Of a DNA stretch of 21,136 nt, positions 7,790-16,255 are shown piece after piece; the first letter of the stretch is position 1; every line of letters starts with the position of its first letter. Position numbers and translations under genes: made by a program. The notes below the pieces were generated by a model, which saw only the letters and a program-made list of their open reading frames with translations, did not search any database and was not told where the DNA came from. Source of the stretch: Clostridiaceae bacterium (lineage in GTDB: Bacteria > Bacillota > Clostridia > Oscillospirales > Acutalibacteraceae); the NCBI GenBank assembly GCA_016292575.1, contig JAEDIH010000017.1:1-21136 (forward strand), read 5' to 3'.

Positions 7790-9691
7790 ATGAACACAGG
7801 AAACAGGAAATGGGGCAATCTGCTGTATTTGTTGCTCCCGATATCTATGATAATCTTCATTGCAATCTTTCTGAATTCTCAGAATACGACCAAAATGAAG
7901 TATTACGAAGTTGTTGACCTTTTTAACAGCCACAAGGTCACTGAATATTCAGTCAATCTCAGCAGCGGCGCTTTGACATATAAACTTGCAGGCGACGATA
8001 CGGAAAAGAGATATACCTTGCCCAGTGTGGAGCTTTTTGTAAAGGATATCCATGAGGGTGTAATGGAGTACAACGAACAGAATCCCGATAAAGCCATTAA
8101 GTACGACTATAAAGCCGGCTCAAATTCGTCGTGGTGGGCAAGCATGCTGCCAATGCTTCTGACAGGTGTTCTCCTTGCCGGCGTTATGATTTATTTTTAT
8201 AAGAAAATGGGTCAGACTATCGTCAGCGAGAACAACCGCACGCTAAGCTTCGGCAAGGCGCGCGTCACGCTGGGAAAGGACGCAAAGGTCAAAACAACCT
8301 TTGAAGATGTTGCCGGCGCCGATGAGGAAAAGGAGGAGCTCAGCGAGATTGTTGAATTCCTCAAAAATCCCGCGCGCTTCAACGAGCTTGGAGCAAGGAT
8401 ACCTAAAGGCGTTCTGCTTGTGGGCCCTCCGGGAACGGGTAAAACGCTCCTTGCAAGAGCCGTTGCCGGTGAAGCAGGCGTTCCCTTCTTTTCAATTTCC
8501 GGTTCGGATTTTGTTGAAATGTATGTAGGCGTAGGTGCGTCACGCGTCCGCGACCTTTTTGCTCAGGCAAAAAAGAATTCGCCCGCAATCCTTTTCATAG
8601 ATGAAATTGACGCAGTCGGTCGTCACCGCGGCGCAGGCATGGGCGGCGGTCATGATGAGCGCGAACAAACGCTTAACCAGTTGCTTGTTGAAATGGACGG
8701 TTTCGGCGCCAACGAGGGCGTGATTATCATTGCCGCAACAAACCGTCCGGATATACTTGATCCGGCGCTTCTCAGACCGGGACGTTTTGACCGCCAGATT
8801 ACCGTCGGCTATCCCGATGTCAAGGGAAGAGAGGCCATTCTTAAGGTTCACTCAAGAACAAAACCTCTTGCACCGGATGTCAGGCTCGATGTTATCGCCC
8901 AATCAACAGTCGGCTTCACCGGTGCTGATCTTGAAAATCTCCTCAATGAAGCTGCGCTTCTTGCCGCCAGGAGAAAGAAAAAGGCCATCACAATGGAAGA
9001 AATTGAAGAGGCCACAATTAAGGTTGTTGTCGGCACAGAGAAAAAGTCGCGTAAAATCAGCGAGAAAGAAAAAAGGCTTACCGCGTATCATGAGTCCGGT
9101 CACGCGATTGCTACCTATAATCTTCCGAATCAGGATCCCGTTCATCAGGTATCAATTATTCCGCGCGGCATGGCAGGCGGCTTCACAATGTCGCTTCCCA
9201 AAGAGGAACGCTCGTATAAGGCGCGCGGAGATATGCTTGACGATATCGTTGTTCTGCTCGGCGGTCGTGTTGCCGAAGCACTTATTCTCGGTGATATTTC
9301 AACAGGCGCTTCAAACGATATTGAGCGTGCGACCGAACTTGCAAGAGACATGGTAACACGCTACGGAATGAGCGACCTTGTCGGTCCCGTTTCATACAGC
9401 TCCGGGAATCATGAGATTTTCCTCGGCAGGGATTACAACAATACTCGCAATTATTCCGAGACTGTTGCCTCCGAGATCGACTCGGAAATCAACCGCATTG
9501 TCAAGGAATCGTATTCAAGGTGCGAAGCAATCCTTAAAGCTCATACCGATAAGCTCCATGAGCTTGCAAAGTACCTTATGAAGCACGAGAAGATTGACGC
9601 TGATGACTTTGAAAAGCTTATGAAAGGCACTCTTGAAGATGAAAGCGGCGCTGTTTCAGAGCCTGCTTTGCCACAGGAGCCTCAGCAGTAA
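7790..9691 (+). CDS. ftsH: ATP-dependent zinc metalloprotease FtsH
   Basis: Membrane-anchored AAA+ protease that removes misfolded membrane proteins and short-lived regulators. The 633 residues show a first membrane segment (about 13-30), an extracytoplasmic domain, and a second membrane segment (about 115-137). The AAA module follows with Walker A GPPGTGKT (K218), Walker B ILFIDEID and the second region of homology ATNRPDILDPALLRPGRF. The protease domain has zinc motif H434-E-S-G-H438 and the STGASNDIERAT segment that supplies the third ligand. The C-terminus is acidic and glutamine-rich. Length is normal. AAAGGAG lies about nine bases upstream of the ATG. Last gene of the run, followed seven bases later by a terminator. 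Confidence 0.97.
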   Translation: MNTGNRKWGNLLYLLLPISMIIFIAIFLNSQNTTKMKYYEVVDLFNSHKVTEYSVNLSSGALTYKLAGDDTEKRYTLPSVELFVKDIHEGVMEYNEQNPDKAIKYDYKAGSNSSWWASMLPMLLTGVLLAGVMIYFYKKMGQTIVSENNRTLSFGKARVTLGKDAKVKTTFEDVAGADEEKEELSEIVEFLKNPARFNELGARIPKGVLLVGPPGTGKTLLARAVAGEAGVPFFSISGSDFVEMYVGVGASRVRDLFAQAKKNSPAILFIDEIDAVGRHRGAGMGGGHDEREQTLNQLLVEMDGFGANEGVIIIAATNRPDILDPALLRPGRFDRQITVGYPDVKGREAILKVHSRTKPLAPDVRLDVIAQSTVGFTGADLENLLNEAALLAARRKKKAITMEEIEEATIKVVVGTEKKSRKISEKEKRLTAYHESGHAIATYNLPNQDPVHQVSIIPRGMAGGFTMSLPKEERSYKARGDMLDDIVVLLGGRVAEALILGDISTGASNDIERATELARDMVTRYGMSDLVGPVSYSSGNHEIFLGRDYNNTRNYSETVASEIDSEINRIVKESYSRCEAILKAHTDKLHELAKYLMKHEKIDADDFEKLMKGTLEDESGAVSEPALPQEPQQ

Positions 9692-9697
9692 CAGTTT

Positions 9698-9730
9698 AAA
9701 ACCGTTTTGCTTTTGCAGGGCGGTTTTTTC
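9698..9730 (+). terminator. Intrinsic terminator after ftsH
   Basis: AAAACCG (9698-9704) pairs with CGGTTTT (9721-9727) around a 16-base loop that has its own small GC pairing. The stem runs into a T-tract (9724-9729), with a second run of six Ts at 9734-9739. Position and structure fit rho-independent termination of the RNase J-ftsH transcript, although the stem is short in GC. Confidence 0.75.
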
Positions 9731-9740
9731 CTGTTTTTTC

Positions 9741-9769
9741 TTGCCCTTGAGTTTATTATATGTTATAAT
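9741..9769 (+). promoter_or_regulatory. Extended -10 promoter of the UppP-like gene
   Basis: A perfect extended -10, TGTTATAAT (9761-9769), is preceded at 17 bases by TTGCCC (9741-9746), a 4/6 match to the -35. It starts directly after the ftsH terminator, so the next gene has an independent transcript. The predicted start is near 9776, leaving a leader of about 75 bases. Confidence 0.7.
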
Positions 9770-9849
9770 AACTCCATGTTCAAATTTGTTACAACAGCTG
9801 CAAAATATGCTGTTATTAACTTCAAGATGGTTTAACTCGGAGGATTTTT

Positions 9850-10704
9850 ATGATAGAATACATCAAAATTGCGGTCATTTCACTTATCAGCGGATTTCTT
9901 GCTCCGCTCCCGTTTTCTTATGCTGCGTCATATTCCTTTCTCAGCTATATTCTTGAATTTAATAAAAACTCACAGCTATCGGTATTCTATTACTCAATAA
10001 TCTCCGTTGTGTTTTCGCTTGTGATTTTTATTTCGCTGCGCAAAATCTATTTTAAGGGCTTTAAGGCTTTGTTCAGCACCAAAAAGTCAACAATGCCGAA
10101 CAGGAGCGGATACCGTAAGTTCATGCTTAATCTCCTCATCTCGCTCATTCCGGCCGCAGTCATGTTTGTGCCGTACAAGAAGGATAAGTTCCTGCTTGAT
10201 TATTTCAGCGAGCAGATCTGCGCCGATCATCTTCTTGTTACTGCGGTTTGCTGCGCGGTCAGCGGTCTTTTCCTTCTGATCGGAAGCTGGTATGTCAAGC
10301 AGAAATATGCGCAGACAAAGAGATCGTCAGATTGGAAATCGCTTGTCAGGTTCAGCGTTTATCAGACTGCGTCATACTTTTTTCCGGGAATTTCAAGCGT
10401 CTCAATGGGCGCAACAAGCTTTTTGATTTCCGACATTGACAACAGAGTGATAGTCCGCGAGATCCTGACTTACATTGCTCCATCAATACTTATTACCAAT
10501 ATTTTCAGACTTGTTCGCGCCGCTCTGACCGGTATTGTGCTGAATCCTGTTGTAATTTTTCTGTGTGTTGCTTTTTCGGCTGTCGGAAGCGCAGTAATGG
10601 TTCACCTTATTGCAAAAATCGACTTCAGGAAAACCTGTGTGTATTTCAGCGTTTTCTCAATTCTTTTTGCGGCTGTCAGCGTTGCCGTGCTTTTTGTACT
10701 TTGA
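9850..10704 (+). CDS. UppP/BacA-like membrane protein lacking catalytic residues
   Basis: A 284-residue polytopic protein of undecaprenyl-pyrophosphate phosphatase length and layout. Family landmarks, compared from memory with E. coli UppP, are an N-terminal ISGFLAPLPFSYAAS region (10-27) where UppP has its first active-site motif, a SLIPAAV segment (98-104), and the reentrant second motif YQTASYFFPGISS (171-183). A C-terminal hydrophobic pair ends the protein. UppP recycles the lipid carrier for cell-wall precursors outside the membrane. The residues that do this chemistry are replaced: E17 by S14, E21 by A18, S27 by Y24, H30 by S27 and the second-motif Arg (R174) by S183. I infer a non-catalytic paralogue, perhaps a lipid-carrier binding, transport or regulatory protein. 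The frame is intact, with GGAGG (9839-9843) correctly placed, so it is not a decaying pseudogene. It has its own promoter and no co-transcribed partner. Confidence 0.75.
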   Translation: MIEYIKIAVISLISGFLAPLPFSYAASYSFLSYILEFNKNSQLSVFYYSIISVVFSLVIFISLRKIYFKGFKALFSTKKSTMPNRSGYRKFMLNLLISLIPAAVMFVPYKKDKFLLDYFSEQICADHLLVTAVCCAVSGLFLLIGSWYVKQKYAQTKRSSDWKSLVRFSVYQTASYFFPGISSVSMGATSFLISDIDNRVIVREILTYIAPSILITNIFRLVRAALTGIVLNPVVIFLCVAFSAVGSAVMVHLIAKIDFRKTCVYFSVFSILFAAVSVAVLFVL

Positions 10705-10718
10705 CTGATTAAACTTAC

Positions 10719-10739
10719 GCCGCCGCAAAAAACGGCGGC
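10719..10739 (+). terminator. GC hairpin after the UppP-like gene
   Basis: GCCGCCG (10719-10725) and CGGCGGC (10733-10739) form a perfect seven-pair GC stem with a CAAAAAA loop, 14 bases after the stop codon. No T run follows on either strand. It may be an mRNA 3' end, a pause site or a poor intrinsic terminator. Confidence 0.5.
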
Positions 10740-10754
10740 AGTGTTATCAATATG

Positions 10755-10785
10755 ACCGCTTATTATACTTCCGCTTTCAAGCGGT
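10755..10785 (+). promoter_or_regulatory. Competing inverted repeats in the ftsK leader
   Basis: AAGCGGT (10779-10785) can pair with ACCGCTT (10755-10761), and its first six bases can instead pair with CCGCTT (10771-10776). The two hairpins are mutually exclusive. TATTAT (10761-10766) and TATACT (10764-10769) resemble -10 boxes but no good -35 is placed. Six Ts occur at 10792-10797. This could be an operator, an attenuator-like switch or chance; it sits 26 bases before the ftsK start. Confidence 0.35.
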
Positions 10786-10810
10786 TACAACTTTTTTGTG
10801 AGGCGTATAA

Positions 10811-13486
10811 ATGGCAAATTCAAAAACCACCAAAACTAAAAAAACTTCCGCAGCAAAAAAGAAGAATCCACGCAACAAAAAGAACTCAAAAAAGCGGAAC
10901 CTCAGCTTTTATGAAAGCCACCGTTCGGCAATAATGTTTGTTTATCTCATTGTTTCGCTGCTTCTTATGACTGTTGCGTTTATTCCCGGCCGCAATGTCT
11001 GGGCTTCTATAAGGGGCTTTTTCTTCGGCTTTTTCGGGCTGGGATTTTATCTGTTTGATATTTTTCTTCTTGTCATCGGAGTTCGTGTTGCACTTGGTTC
11101 GCTCAGACGCTCATGTATATTGACCACTGTCTGTGCTTTTCTGACGTCCGGAATGTTCAGTGCCGTTGTTCATCTGTTTGTCAATTCAATCACTGCCGGA
11201 GGGAAGGAAGAATTTCTCAGTCAGCTTGCAAAAGCTTATGAGCTTGGCATGGGCTTTAACGAGGGCTTTGCTGTTACCGGAGGTGTCCTCGGCGCTGTTT
11301 TCGGCGGCGGAATGCTGCACCTTCTTGGCAAGGCTGCTGCCTTTGTTTTTTCAATATTGCTGCTTTTTGTTTTCCTTTTCTTCTTTTTCAACATCAGCTT
11401 TTCCTCTGTCAGCAACTATGTCTCAAACGCAATCAACGGCTCAAAAGAAAAGCTTGACGAAAGCAATGAGCTGAGGAAAGCAAGGCGGCTTGAAAGGCAG
11501 GAAAAACGCGAGCAGGAAAGGCTTGAGGCCGAAGCGCAGCTTGAAAAAGAAAGACTTGCCGAAAACGACGCTTTTGATTTTTCAAAAACCCAGATAGAGC
11601 TTGACGACAATATGTCCGTCAGACGTAAAAAGCGTTCTGCGCGTCCGTATAATCCGCAGGAAAGACTTTTCACTTTCTCTGAGGACGATGCCGCCGCAAT
11701 GAAAAAAGAAAAAGCCGAGCGCGAGGAGCTTGTTGATACCGAAGACATTGAACCTATATCGGAAAAGAATCCCGATATTAATGAGGCTATTGAAGCGGCG
11801 GCAGGACTGAAAGCGGAGGAAAGCGAGCTTCCGAACGGCTATGAAGAGGTTGTTGACGCCGACGAAGCTGACCTTGACGCCGAGGCGCAGAGCATTGTCA
11901 ATGCCGCGATTACGAAAGCGGATAAAAACGCACGGAAAAACATAGAAGAGGTTAAGAACTATACAGACGAAAGCAGACCTAAGAAGGAATACTGCCTGCC
12001 GCCTATCGACTGTCTGAAGGAGCCTGATTTCAGCAGGGCGGGAGACTATGCGGCCGAAATGAAAACAACAGCCAAAAAGCTTGTTGATACTCTTAAAAGC
12101 TTTGGGGTAGAAACCAATCTTATCGGTGTCAGCCGCGGTCCGTCTGTAACAAGATATGAGCTTCAGCCCGCGCCGGGCGTTAAGATTAATCGAATCACCA
12201 ATCTTGCCGATGACATTGCGCTGAATCTCGCCTCCGCCGGCGTAAGAATTGAAGCTCCGATTCCGAACAAATCAGCCGTCGGCATTGAAATTCCGAATCA
12301 GCACAAGTCAATGGTTACACTGCGTGAGATCATCTCCTCGGCAGAGTTCCAAAACGCAAAAAGCAAGCTGAATGTTGCCCTCGGCAAGGACATCACCGGC
12401 AACGCAACCTGCACTGATATTGCAAAAATGCCGCATCTTCTCATTGCAGGAACAACAGGCTCCGGCAAATCTGTCTGTCTCAACTGCATGATAGTAAGTA
12501 TTCTCTATGAAGCCAAGCCGTCCGAGGTCAAGCTTCTCATGATCGACCCGAAACAGGTTGAATTTTCAATCTACAACGGAATACCGCACCTGCTTGTTCC
12601 GGTTATTTCCGATGTCAGGAAAGCTGCAGGCTCGCTCGCGTGGGCAGTCAGTGAGATGGAAAACCGATACAAAGCCTTTTCAGCCTGCGGTGTCCGTGAT
12701 ATCAAGGGCTTCAACAAATATGTTCTTGATCACCCGGAACAGCAGTTTATGCCGCAGATAGTTATTTTCATAGATGAGCTAAACGACCTAATGATGGTTT
12801 CGCCAAAAGAGGTTGAAGATTCAATCTGCCGCCTTGCGCAAAAGGCGCGTGCCGCCGGTATGCACCTTGTTGTTGCAACGCAGCGCCCGTCAGTCGATGT
12901 TATCACGGGTATCATCAAGGCGAACATTCCAAGCAGACTTTCGCTTTTTGTATCCTCTCAGGTCGATTCAAGAACAATCCTTGACACCGTCGGTGCAGAA
13001 AAGCTTTTGGGTAACGGTGATATGCTCTTTAATCCCGTCGGAATGTCAAAGCCCGTCCGAATCCAGGGCGCTTTCCTTTCCGATGAGGAGATTGAAAATG
13101 TTGTCTCGTTCATCAAGGAACAGGAAGAAGTTGAATATGACAGCGAAGTTATGGACGAAATTGCGCGCAATGCCGCTGCCGATAACAAGAAAAAGTCTGC
13201 GCAGGCGTCTGCGGGCGATGAAGTAGGCGATGCAGACGGAATGGTGGCTGCCGCCATTGATGTTGTTGTTGAGTGCCAGGCGGCTTCAACAACTTTGCTT
13301 CAGCGCAAGCTCCGTCTCGGATACGCAAGAGCGGCCCGCATTATGGACGAGCTTGAGCAGCGCGGCGTTGTTGGTCCCTCGGAGGGCAGCAAACCCCGTA
13401 AGGTGCTTATGACTCAGCTTCAGCTTGCGGAAATTAAGGCTTCAAGAGATATCGGACAGGATGACTACGATGTTTTGTCCGATTAG
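10811..13486 (+). CDS. ftsK: DNA translocase FtsK/SpoIIIE
   Basis: Membrane-anchored DNA pump that moves chromosome DNA through the closing septum, in division or into the forespore. The 891 residues start with a strongly basic tail (2-35). Four or five membrane segments follow (about 39-200), then a charged coiled-coil linker (about 215-400) rich in Glu, Lys and Arg. The motor shows AGTTGSGKSVC (K553), MIDPKQVEFS, Walker B IFIDELNDLMM (D655) and the long family block ATQRPSVDVITG. The winged-helix gamma domain that reads polar DNA motifs lies near 810-870. The Walker B neighbour Asn in DELNDL is usually Ala. It is longer than SpoIIIE of B. subtilis, mostly in the linker. TGAGG (10799-10803) is the ribosome site. 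FtsK and SpoIIIE roles cannot be separated from sequence. Confidence 0.94.
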   Translation: MANSKTTKTKKTSAAKKKNPRNKKNSKKRNLSFYESHRSAIMFVYLIVSLLLMTVAFIPGRNVWASIRGFFFGFFGLGFYLFDIFLLVIGVRVALGSLRRSCILTTVCAFLTSGMFSAVVHLFVNSITAGGKEEFLSQLAKAYELGMGFNEGFAVTGGVLGAVFGGGMLHLLGKAAAFVFSILLLFVFLFFFFNISFSSVSNYVSNAINGSKEKLDESNELRKARRLERQEKREQERLEAEAQLEKERLAENDAFDFSKTQIELDDNMSVRRKKRSARPYNPQERLFTFSEDDAAAMKKEKAEREELVDTEDIEPISEKNPDINEAIEAAAGLKAEESELPNGYEEVVDADEADLDAEAQSIVNAAITKADKNARKNIEEVKNYTDESRPKKEYCLPPIDCLKEPDFSRAGDYAAEMKTTAKKLVDTLKSFGVETNLIGVSRGPSVTRYELQPAPGVKINRITNLADDIALNLASAGVRIEAPIPNKSAVGIEIPNQHKSMVTLREIISSAEFQNAKSKLNVALGKDITGNATCTDIAKMPHLLIAGTTGSGKSVCLNCMIVSILYEAKPSEVKLLMIDPKQVEFSIYNGIPHLLVPVISDVRKAAGSLAWAVSEMENRYKAFSACGVRDIKGFNKYVLDHPEQQFMPQIVIFIDELNDLMMVSPKEVEDSICRLAQKARAAGMHLVVATQRPSVDVITGIIKANIPSRLSLFVSSQVDSRTILDTVGAEKLLGNGDMLFNPVGMSKPVRIQGAFLSDEEIENVVSFIKEQEEVEYDSEVMDEIARNAAADNKKKSAQASAGDEVGDADGMVAAAIDVVVECQAASTTLLQRKLRLGYARAARIMDELEQRGVVGPSEGSKPRKVLMTQLQLAEIKASRDIGQDDYDVLSD

Positions 13487-13495
13487 TGAGGAACA

Positions 13496-15367
13496 ATGAA
13501 CAGATTTTTACCGATAAACTATGACGATGTGAAGAAGCGCGGATGGGATGAGGTTGATTTCGTCTATGTTAGCGGCGACGCTTATGTTGACCATCCCAGC
13601 TTCGGCGCGTCAATTATTACAAGAGTTCTCGAATCGCACGGATTCAGAATCGGCTTCCTTGCTCAGCCCGATTGGCACAGCAAGGAGGCTTTTATGCGCT
13701 TTTCAAGACCGAAATACGGCTTTCTTGTTTCCTCCGGAAACATTGATTCAATGGTTGCACATTACACTGTTGCCAAGAAAAGGCGCAGCACGGACGCTTA
13801 TTCACCCGGAGGAAAAGCCGGACTCCGCCCGGACAGAGCCGTAATTGTCTACTGCAACAGAATAAGAGAGGCCTACGGCGATATACCGATAATTATCGGC
13901 GGTCTTGAGGCTTCGCTTCGCCGCTTTGCGCATTATGACTACTGGGATAACAAAATAAGACGGTCAATTCTTTTTGATTCTCAGGCGAACCTTCTCATAT
14001 ACGGCATGGGTGAAAACCAGATTACGGAAATTGCCGACAGGCTGAGGAACGGCGAGCCGGTTTCTTCAATCCGCGACGTACGTGGAACGTGCTATGTCTG
14101 CGACGCAACCGAAACACCGCTTTACGGAGCAGAATGTCCCTCATTTGAAAATGTTTGTGCAAGCAAAAGGGAATACGCCGTCGCCTGCCGCATTCAGCAG
14201 GACGAACAGGATCATATCAGAGGAAAGCTTATAAAGCAAAAGCACGGCAAAAAAATGCTTGTTCAGAATCCGCCGATGCCGCCGCTGACAACTGAGGAGC
14301 TTGACCGTGTTTACGCCCTGCCGTATGTCAGAACCTATCACCCGAGCTATGAAAAGGACGGCGGCGTTCCGGGTATTGATGAAGTCCGCTTTTCAATCGC
14401 ACATAACAGGGGGTGCTTCGGTGCGTGCAATTTTTGCTCCATTGCTTTTCATCAGGGACGCTTTGTAACGTGCAGAAGCCATGAATCCGTGATTGAAGAG
14501 GTAAAAAAACTGAGCGAGCTTCCGGATTTCAAGGGTTATATCCACGACATCGGAGGACCGACCGCAAACTTTCGCCTTCCCTCATGCGAAAAACAGCTGA
14601 AAGCAGGTCTTTGCAAAGGGAAAAAATGTCTTGCACCGAAGCCGTGTCCGGCTCTTGTTGCCGATCACAGCGACTATCTTTCCCTTTTGCGGAAGGTCAG
14701 AAATCTTCCGAAAGTCAAGAAAGTTTTTATACGCTCCGGCATCAGATACGATTATATGCTGAAAGATGAGAGCGATGAATTTTTCAGGGAGCTTGTGCGT
14801 TATCATGTCAGCGGACAGCTTAAAGTTGCTCCCGAACACTGCTCGGCCGCGGTTCTTGATAAGATGGGAAAGCCGCATATCGAAGCTTATATAGAGTTTT
14901 CAAAGAAATACTTTGAGCTTTCAAAAAGCAACAACAAACAGCAGTACCTTGTGCCGTATCTTATGTCATCGCACCCGGGCTCAACGCTTGACGACGCGAT
15001 TGAGCTTGCTCTCTTTTTGAAAAAACGCTCAATCCGTCCGGAGCAGGTTCAGGATTTTTATCCGACTCCGGGAACAATTTCAACCTGTATGTTCTACACG
15101 GGGCTCGATCCTTACACAATGAAAGAGGTCTATGTTGCAAAACTGCCACAGGAAAAGGCAATGCAGCGCGCTCTGCTTCAGTATTACGACCCGTCAAAGC
15201 GGGAAATAATTGAAAAAGCACTTAAAAAGGCCGGCAGGCTTGACCTTATCGGAAACGGCGAAAAGTGCCTGATAAAACCGTTTTCCGGCGGAAGATACAG
15301 CTCAAATAAAACTTCTCACAAGCAAAGTTACGGAGGATACAATGGCAAAAACAGGAAGAAAAGGTAA
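13496..15367 (+). CDS. YgiQ-family (UPF0313) radical SAM protein
   Basis: Radical S-adenosylmethionine protein of the conserved YgiQ family, whose reaction is not established. The 623 residues begin with the family's N-terminal domain (MNRFLPINYDDVKKRGW, then VSGDAYVDHPSFG). A radical SAM barrel follows, with the 4Fe-4S motif C307-F-G-A-C311-N-F-C314. Further cysteines near 370-385 (GLCKGKKCLAPKPC) could hold a second metal site, as inferred from spacing. The C-terminus ends in a Gly-, Asn-, Lys- and Arg-rich tail (about 600-623). The length is close to other family members. TGAGGA sits just before the ATG, 10 bases after ftsK. The tail-coding end overlaps the next gene by 26 bases. Confidence 0.93.
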   Translation: MNRFLPINYDDVKKRGWDEVDFVYVSGDAYVDHPSFGASIITRVLESHGFRIGFLAQPDWHSKEAFMRFSRPKYGFLVSSGNIDSMVAHYTVAKKRRSTDAYSPGGKAGLRPDRAVIVYCNRIREAYGDIPIIIGGLEASLRRFAHYDYWDNKIRRSILFDSQANLLIYGMGENQITEIADRLRNGEPVSSIRDVRGTCYVCDATETPLYGAECPSFENVCASKREYAVACRIQQDEQDHIRGKLIKQKHGKKMLVQNPPMPPLTTEELDRVYALPYVRTYHPSYEKDGGVPGIDEVRFSIAHNRGCFGACNFCSIAFHQGRFVTCRSHESVIEEVKKLSELPDFKGYIHDIGGPTANFRLPSCEKQLKAGLCKGKKCLAPKPCPALVADHSDYLSLLRKVRNLPKVKKVFIRSGIRYDYMLKDESDEFFRELVRYHVSGQLKVAPEHCSAAVLDKMGKPHIEAYIEFSKKYFELSKSNNKQQYLVPYLMSSHPGSTLDDAIELALFLKKRSIRPEQVQDFYPTPGTISTCMFYTGLDPYTMKEVYVAKLPQEKAMQRALLQYYDPSKREIIEKALKKAGRLDLIGNGEKCLIKPFSGGRYSSNKTSHKQSYGGYNGKNRKKR

Positions 15368-16244
15368 GCGGAAATCATTTTTTGCATCGCTTGCTTTCAT
15401 AGTTGCGATAATTGCGGTAATACTCGGCAGATTCAACAAAAGCTTTGATTCCGTAAACAACGCAGTTACAAACACAAGCAATTCGCCCGGCGTACATTTT
15501 ATTGATGTCGGTCAGGGCTCGAGCGTCCTTCTGCAATCGGGAAAAACGGGCGTTCTCATTGACGCCGGCGAAAAGGAATACGGAGAAACGGTTGTGCGCT
15601 ATCTGAAATCCTGCGGCATTGAAAAGCTTGATTATGTTATTGCAACACATCCTCACACCGACCATATCGGCGGTCTTGCGCAGGTTCTTAAAAGCTTTGA
15701 AGTCGGCAGCATAATTATGCCGAAGCTGACTGCCGCAAACACTCCGACAACGAAAACCTATCAGAATCTCCTTGAAACGGTTGCTTCAAAGAATATCAGG
15801 GCGCTTGCCGCAAAGCCCGGAAATAAATATTCGACAGGAAAAATCTCCTTTGAAATTCTCGGTCCGACAGTGCAGACCAATGATCTTAACAATATGTCCG
15901 TCATCTGCAAGGCCGATGTTAACTCAACCTCTTTCCTTTTGCTCGGCGACGCCGAAAAGCCGGAAATAAAAAGCATCATGACGCGTTCGCCCGATCTTGG
16001 CTGCGATGTTATCCTCATGGGTCACCACGGCAGCAGGTCTTCTCTTGATAGCGATTTGTTTTCTGCAGCTTCGCCGAATCTTGCCGTCATCTCCTGCGGA
16101 CAGGGCAATTCCTACGGTCATCCGCATGAAGAGGTTATAAAATATCTTCAACAGAACAACATTGAGTATTACCGCACGGATAAGTCGGGAAACATTGCGG
16201 TGCTTTGTCCCGACGGCGGCTACAGCGTCAAAACGCAGAATTAA
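15342..16244 (+). CDS. Membrane-anchored ComEC-like metallo-beta-lactamase-fold protein
   Basis: A 300-residue protein matching the C-terminal MBL domain of the competence protein ComEC, but free-standing. A basic N-terminus (3-12) and one hydrophobic segment (13-29) suggest a signal anchor with the catalytic domain outside the cell. Family motifs are FIDVGQGSS (53-61), LIDAG, ATHPHTDHIGG (H103, H105, D107, H108), LLLGDAE, GHHGSRSS and YGHPHEE. All metal ligands expected of the family appear to be present. Possible activities include extracellular nuclease or phosphodiesterase; the substrate is unknown. No ComEC membrane channel domain is fused or adjacent, so a role in DNA uptake is uncertain. 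GGAGGA (15332-15337) drives the start inside the radical SAM gene. It is followed by DUF3006, a frequent partner of such proteins. Confidence 0.88.
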   Translation: MAKTGRKGKRKSFFASLAFIVAIIAVILGRFNKSFDSVNNAVTNTSNSPGVHFIDVGQGSSVLLQSGKTGVLIDAGEKEYGETVVRYLKSCGIEKLDYVIATHPHTDHIGGLAQVLKSFEVGSIIMPKLTAANTPTTKTYQNLLETVASKNIRALAAKPGNKYSTGKISFEILGPTVQTNDLNNMSVICKADVNSTSFLLLGDAEKPEIKSIMTRSPDLGCDVILMGHHGSRSSLDSDLFSAASPNLAVISCGQGNSYGHPHEEVIKYLQQNNIEYYRTDKSGNIAVLCPDGGYSVKTQN

Positions 16245-16255
16245 CGGAGGTAAGC

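Noticed and set aside
16205..16255. ATG 16205 as start of the DUF3006 gene
   Set aside because: It is inside the MBL gene, adds a basic stretch atypical of the family, and GGAGG points to 16256.
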